Assembly: GCA_022496785.1 (NCBI GenBank)
Contig: SNAP01000004.1
Coordinates: 1 to 64,000, forward strand
DNA length: 64,000 nt
Direction of reading: 5' to 3'
From: Marinilabiliaceae bacterium JC040
GTDB lineage: Bacteria; Bacteroidota; Bacteroidia; Bacteroidales; Marinifilaceae
The translations under genes were made by a program, and so were the position numbers. This document shows, in pieces, positions 62,702 through 64,000 of the stretch (position 1 is its first letter; every line of letters starts with the position of its first letter). The notes beneath the pieces were generated by a model. The model had not been told where the DNA came from. It ran no database searches and was given only the letters and a program-made list of their open reading frames with translations.

Positions 62702-64000
62702 ATGAAATCATTATTAGGAAAGATTAAAGAAATATATAGAAGAAAATATGTAGGATTCGGTATTGCTGTTGCAGTGTATATCTTTTTCTTGGTTTGGGTG
62801 CATTCATGGGTTTTATTACTTATTGCTCCTGTAATTTTTGATGTTTATATTACAAAAAAAGTTCATTGGGCATTTTGGAAAAAAAGAGGAGTTAAAAAAC
62901 AATCTAAAGGAAGAGAGTGGATAGATGCTGCTATTTTTGCTATTGTTGTTGCAACTATTATAAGAATGTTCTTTATCGAAGCATATACAATCCCTACTTC
63001 ATCTATGGAAAAATCTATGTTAGTGGGAGATTATCTTTTTGTTAGTAAATTAGCTTATGGACCTAAAACTCCAAATACCCCTTTAGCTCTTCCTTTTACT
63101 CATCATACTTTACCAGGAACAAAAAGTACTAAACCTTATTCAGAACTTATCAAGTGTGATTATAATCGTTTGGCAGGTTTTGGTAAAGTAAAAAGAAACG
63201 ATATTGTGGTATTTAATTTTCCTGCTGGAGATACTGTTTTAATTGGTAGAGAAGATGTTGATATCTATACACCTATTAGATCTATTATTTCTGATTTGAA
63301 AACTAATGATTTAAGTAATAATATTCCTGTTCTTACAAATGATGAATATAGAAAGAAAGCTCTTGAAATATTAGGAAGAAACTATGAAATTAGACCTCGA
63401 CCTGTAGATAAAAGAGAGCATTATATTAAGAGATGTGTTGCTATACCTGGAGATGAAATAGAAATAGTAAATGCAGAGGTGTATATAAATGGGAAACCTC
63501 AAAAAGCTATAGAAACTAAGCAATTTAATTATACTGTAATAACAGATGGTACAGCTATAAATCCTAAAATTCTTGAAGAATTACATATTTCTAAAGAATC
63601 TCAATCTGCATATTCAGCTTCAGAGTATAGATACCCTTTAACTAAAGAGATGCTTGAAAAATTAAAGAAACTTCCTAACGTTAAAAATATAATTAGAGTA
63701 TCTAGTAAAAAAGGAGAGTGGGATCCTAATGTTTTCCCTTTCTGTGAAAGATATAAATGGAATAGAGATAATTTCGGTCCATTAAAGATACCTGCTAAAG
63801 GAGAAACAATTGAAATCAACGAATTAAATCTTCCTTTCTATTCTAGAATTATAAATGCATATGAAGGTAATAAATTAGAGGTAAAAGATGGTGATATCTA
63901 TATTAATGGTAAGATATCTAGAACTTATACTTTTAAGATGAATTATTATTGGATGATGGGAGATAATCGCCATAATTCTGCTGATTCTAGATATTGGGGT
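62702..64000 (+). CDS. lepB: Signal peptidase I, 3' end cut by the window
   Basis: LepB removes signal peptides from exported proteins at the outer face of the inner membrane. The reading frame is open for 433 codons to the edge of the window, so the gene is incomplete here. Two membrane helices lie at about 18-50 and 75-95. The catalytic Ser is Ser101 in IPTSSMEKSM, and the general base Lys is Lys243 in YIKRCVAIPGD. The C-terminal box is WMMGDNRHNSADSRYWG at the very end. A large insertion between boxes, usual for Bacteroidota LepB, is present. It starts 21 bp after dapB. Confidence 0.95.
   Translation, partial: MKSLLGKIKEIYRRKYVGFGIAVAVYIFFLVWVHSWVLLLIAPVIFDVYITKKVHWAFWKKRGVKKQSKGREWIDAAIFAIVVATIIRMFFIEAYTIPTSSMEKSMLVGDYLFVSKLAYGPKTPNTPLALPFTHHTLPGTKSTKPYSELIKCDYNRLAGFGKVKRNDIVVFNFPAGDTVLIGREDVDIYTPIRSIISDLKTNDLSNNIPVLTNDEYRKKALEILGRNYEIRPRPVDKREHYIKRCVAIPGDEIEIVNAEVYINGKPQKAIETKQFNYTVITDGTAINPKILEELHISKESQSAYSASEYRYPLTKEMLEKLKKLPNVKNIIRVSSKKGEWDPNVFPFCERYKWNRDNFGPLKIPAKGETIEINELNLPFYSRIINAYEGNKLEVKDGDIYINGKISRTYTFKMNYYWMMGDNRHNSADSRYWG

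Overview
The window is a strongly AT-rich chromosomal segment of a Bacteroidota bacterium, most likely of the order Bacteroidales. The evidence is the set of families present: FISUMP and GLPGLI proteins, lipoproteins with short lipobox signals, outer-membrane barrels with carboxypeptidase-D-like plug domains, a hmuRYSTUV haem system, and the flavodoxin/DUF2023 pair. Many start sites lack a Shine-Dalgarno sequence, and several promoters fit the Bacteroidota consensus TTTG-N18-20-TAnnTTTG. The genus cannot be named from this sequence alone.

Layout. 0.4-5.9 kb: surface lipoproteins (an Ig-like/FISUMP protein, a FISUMP protein and two paralogous 133-residue lipoproteins), a small DMT-type transporter, and an outer-membrane protein with a ComEA-like helix-hairpin-helix region. 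5.9-6.5 kb: tRNA-Ser(TGA) and a stand-alone TfoX C-terminal domain. 6.8-11.5 kb: two tandem paralogous outer-membrane receptors. 11.7-16.1 kb: carAB. 16.1-20.9 kb: a photolyase/cryptochrome, a Crp/Fnr regulator, a MATE exporter and an SDR-family protein. 21.0-30.9 kb (minus strand): a haem-acquisition operon, hmuR-hmuY-hmuS-hmuT-hmuU-hmuV, followed by fldA-DUF2023. 31.1 kb: tRNA-Trp.

31.3-36.6 kb is a small defence island. It holds a cytosine-5 methyltransferase with a probable cognate restriction enzyme, an unrecognised minus-strand gene, an AAA ATPase with a DUF234/nuclease-like tail, and an Abi_2 (AbiD/F-like) HEPN protein. The Abi gene is directly preceded by a promoter and a compact GC-rich structured RNA that resembles the abiF RNA motif. 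36.7-42.0 kb: three tandem GLPGLI proteins and a TonB-receptor-like protein in one operon.

42-64 kb is mostly core: mutS2, a KP-repeat protein with a nucleoside-recognition (SpmAB-like) permease, a family of three lipoproteins, an S4 protein, an SRPBCC protein, an HHH protein, an AsmA-like protein, ftsE, glsA, mnmA, a dipeptidyl peptidase IV homologue, thrS-infC-rpmI-rplT, dapB, and lepB (cut by the window edge).

The most notable items are the putative abiF-type RNA with its HEPN protein, the complete haem operon with an inverted repeat over its promoter and a flavodoxin cassette behind it, and infC starting at an ATA codon behind a strong Shine-Dalgarno sequence.
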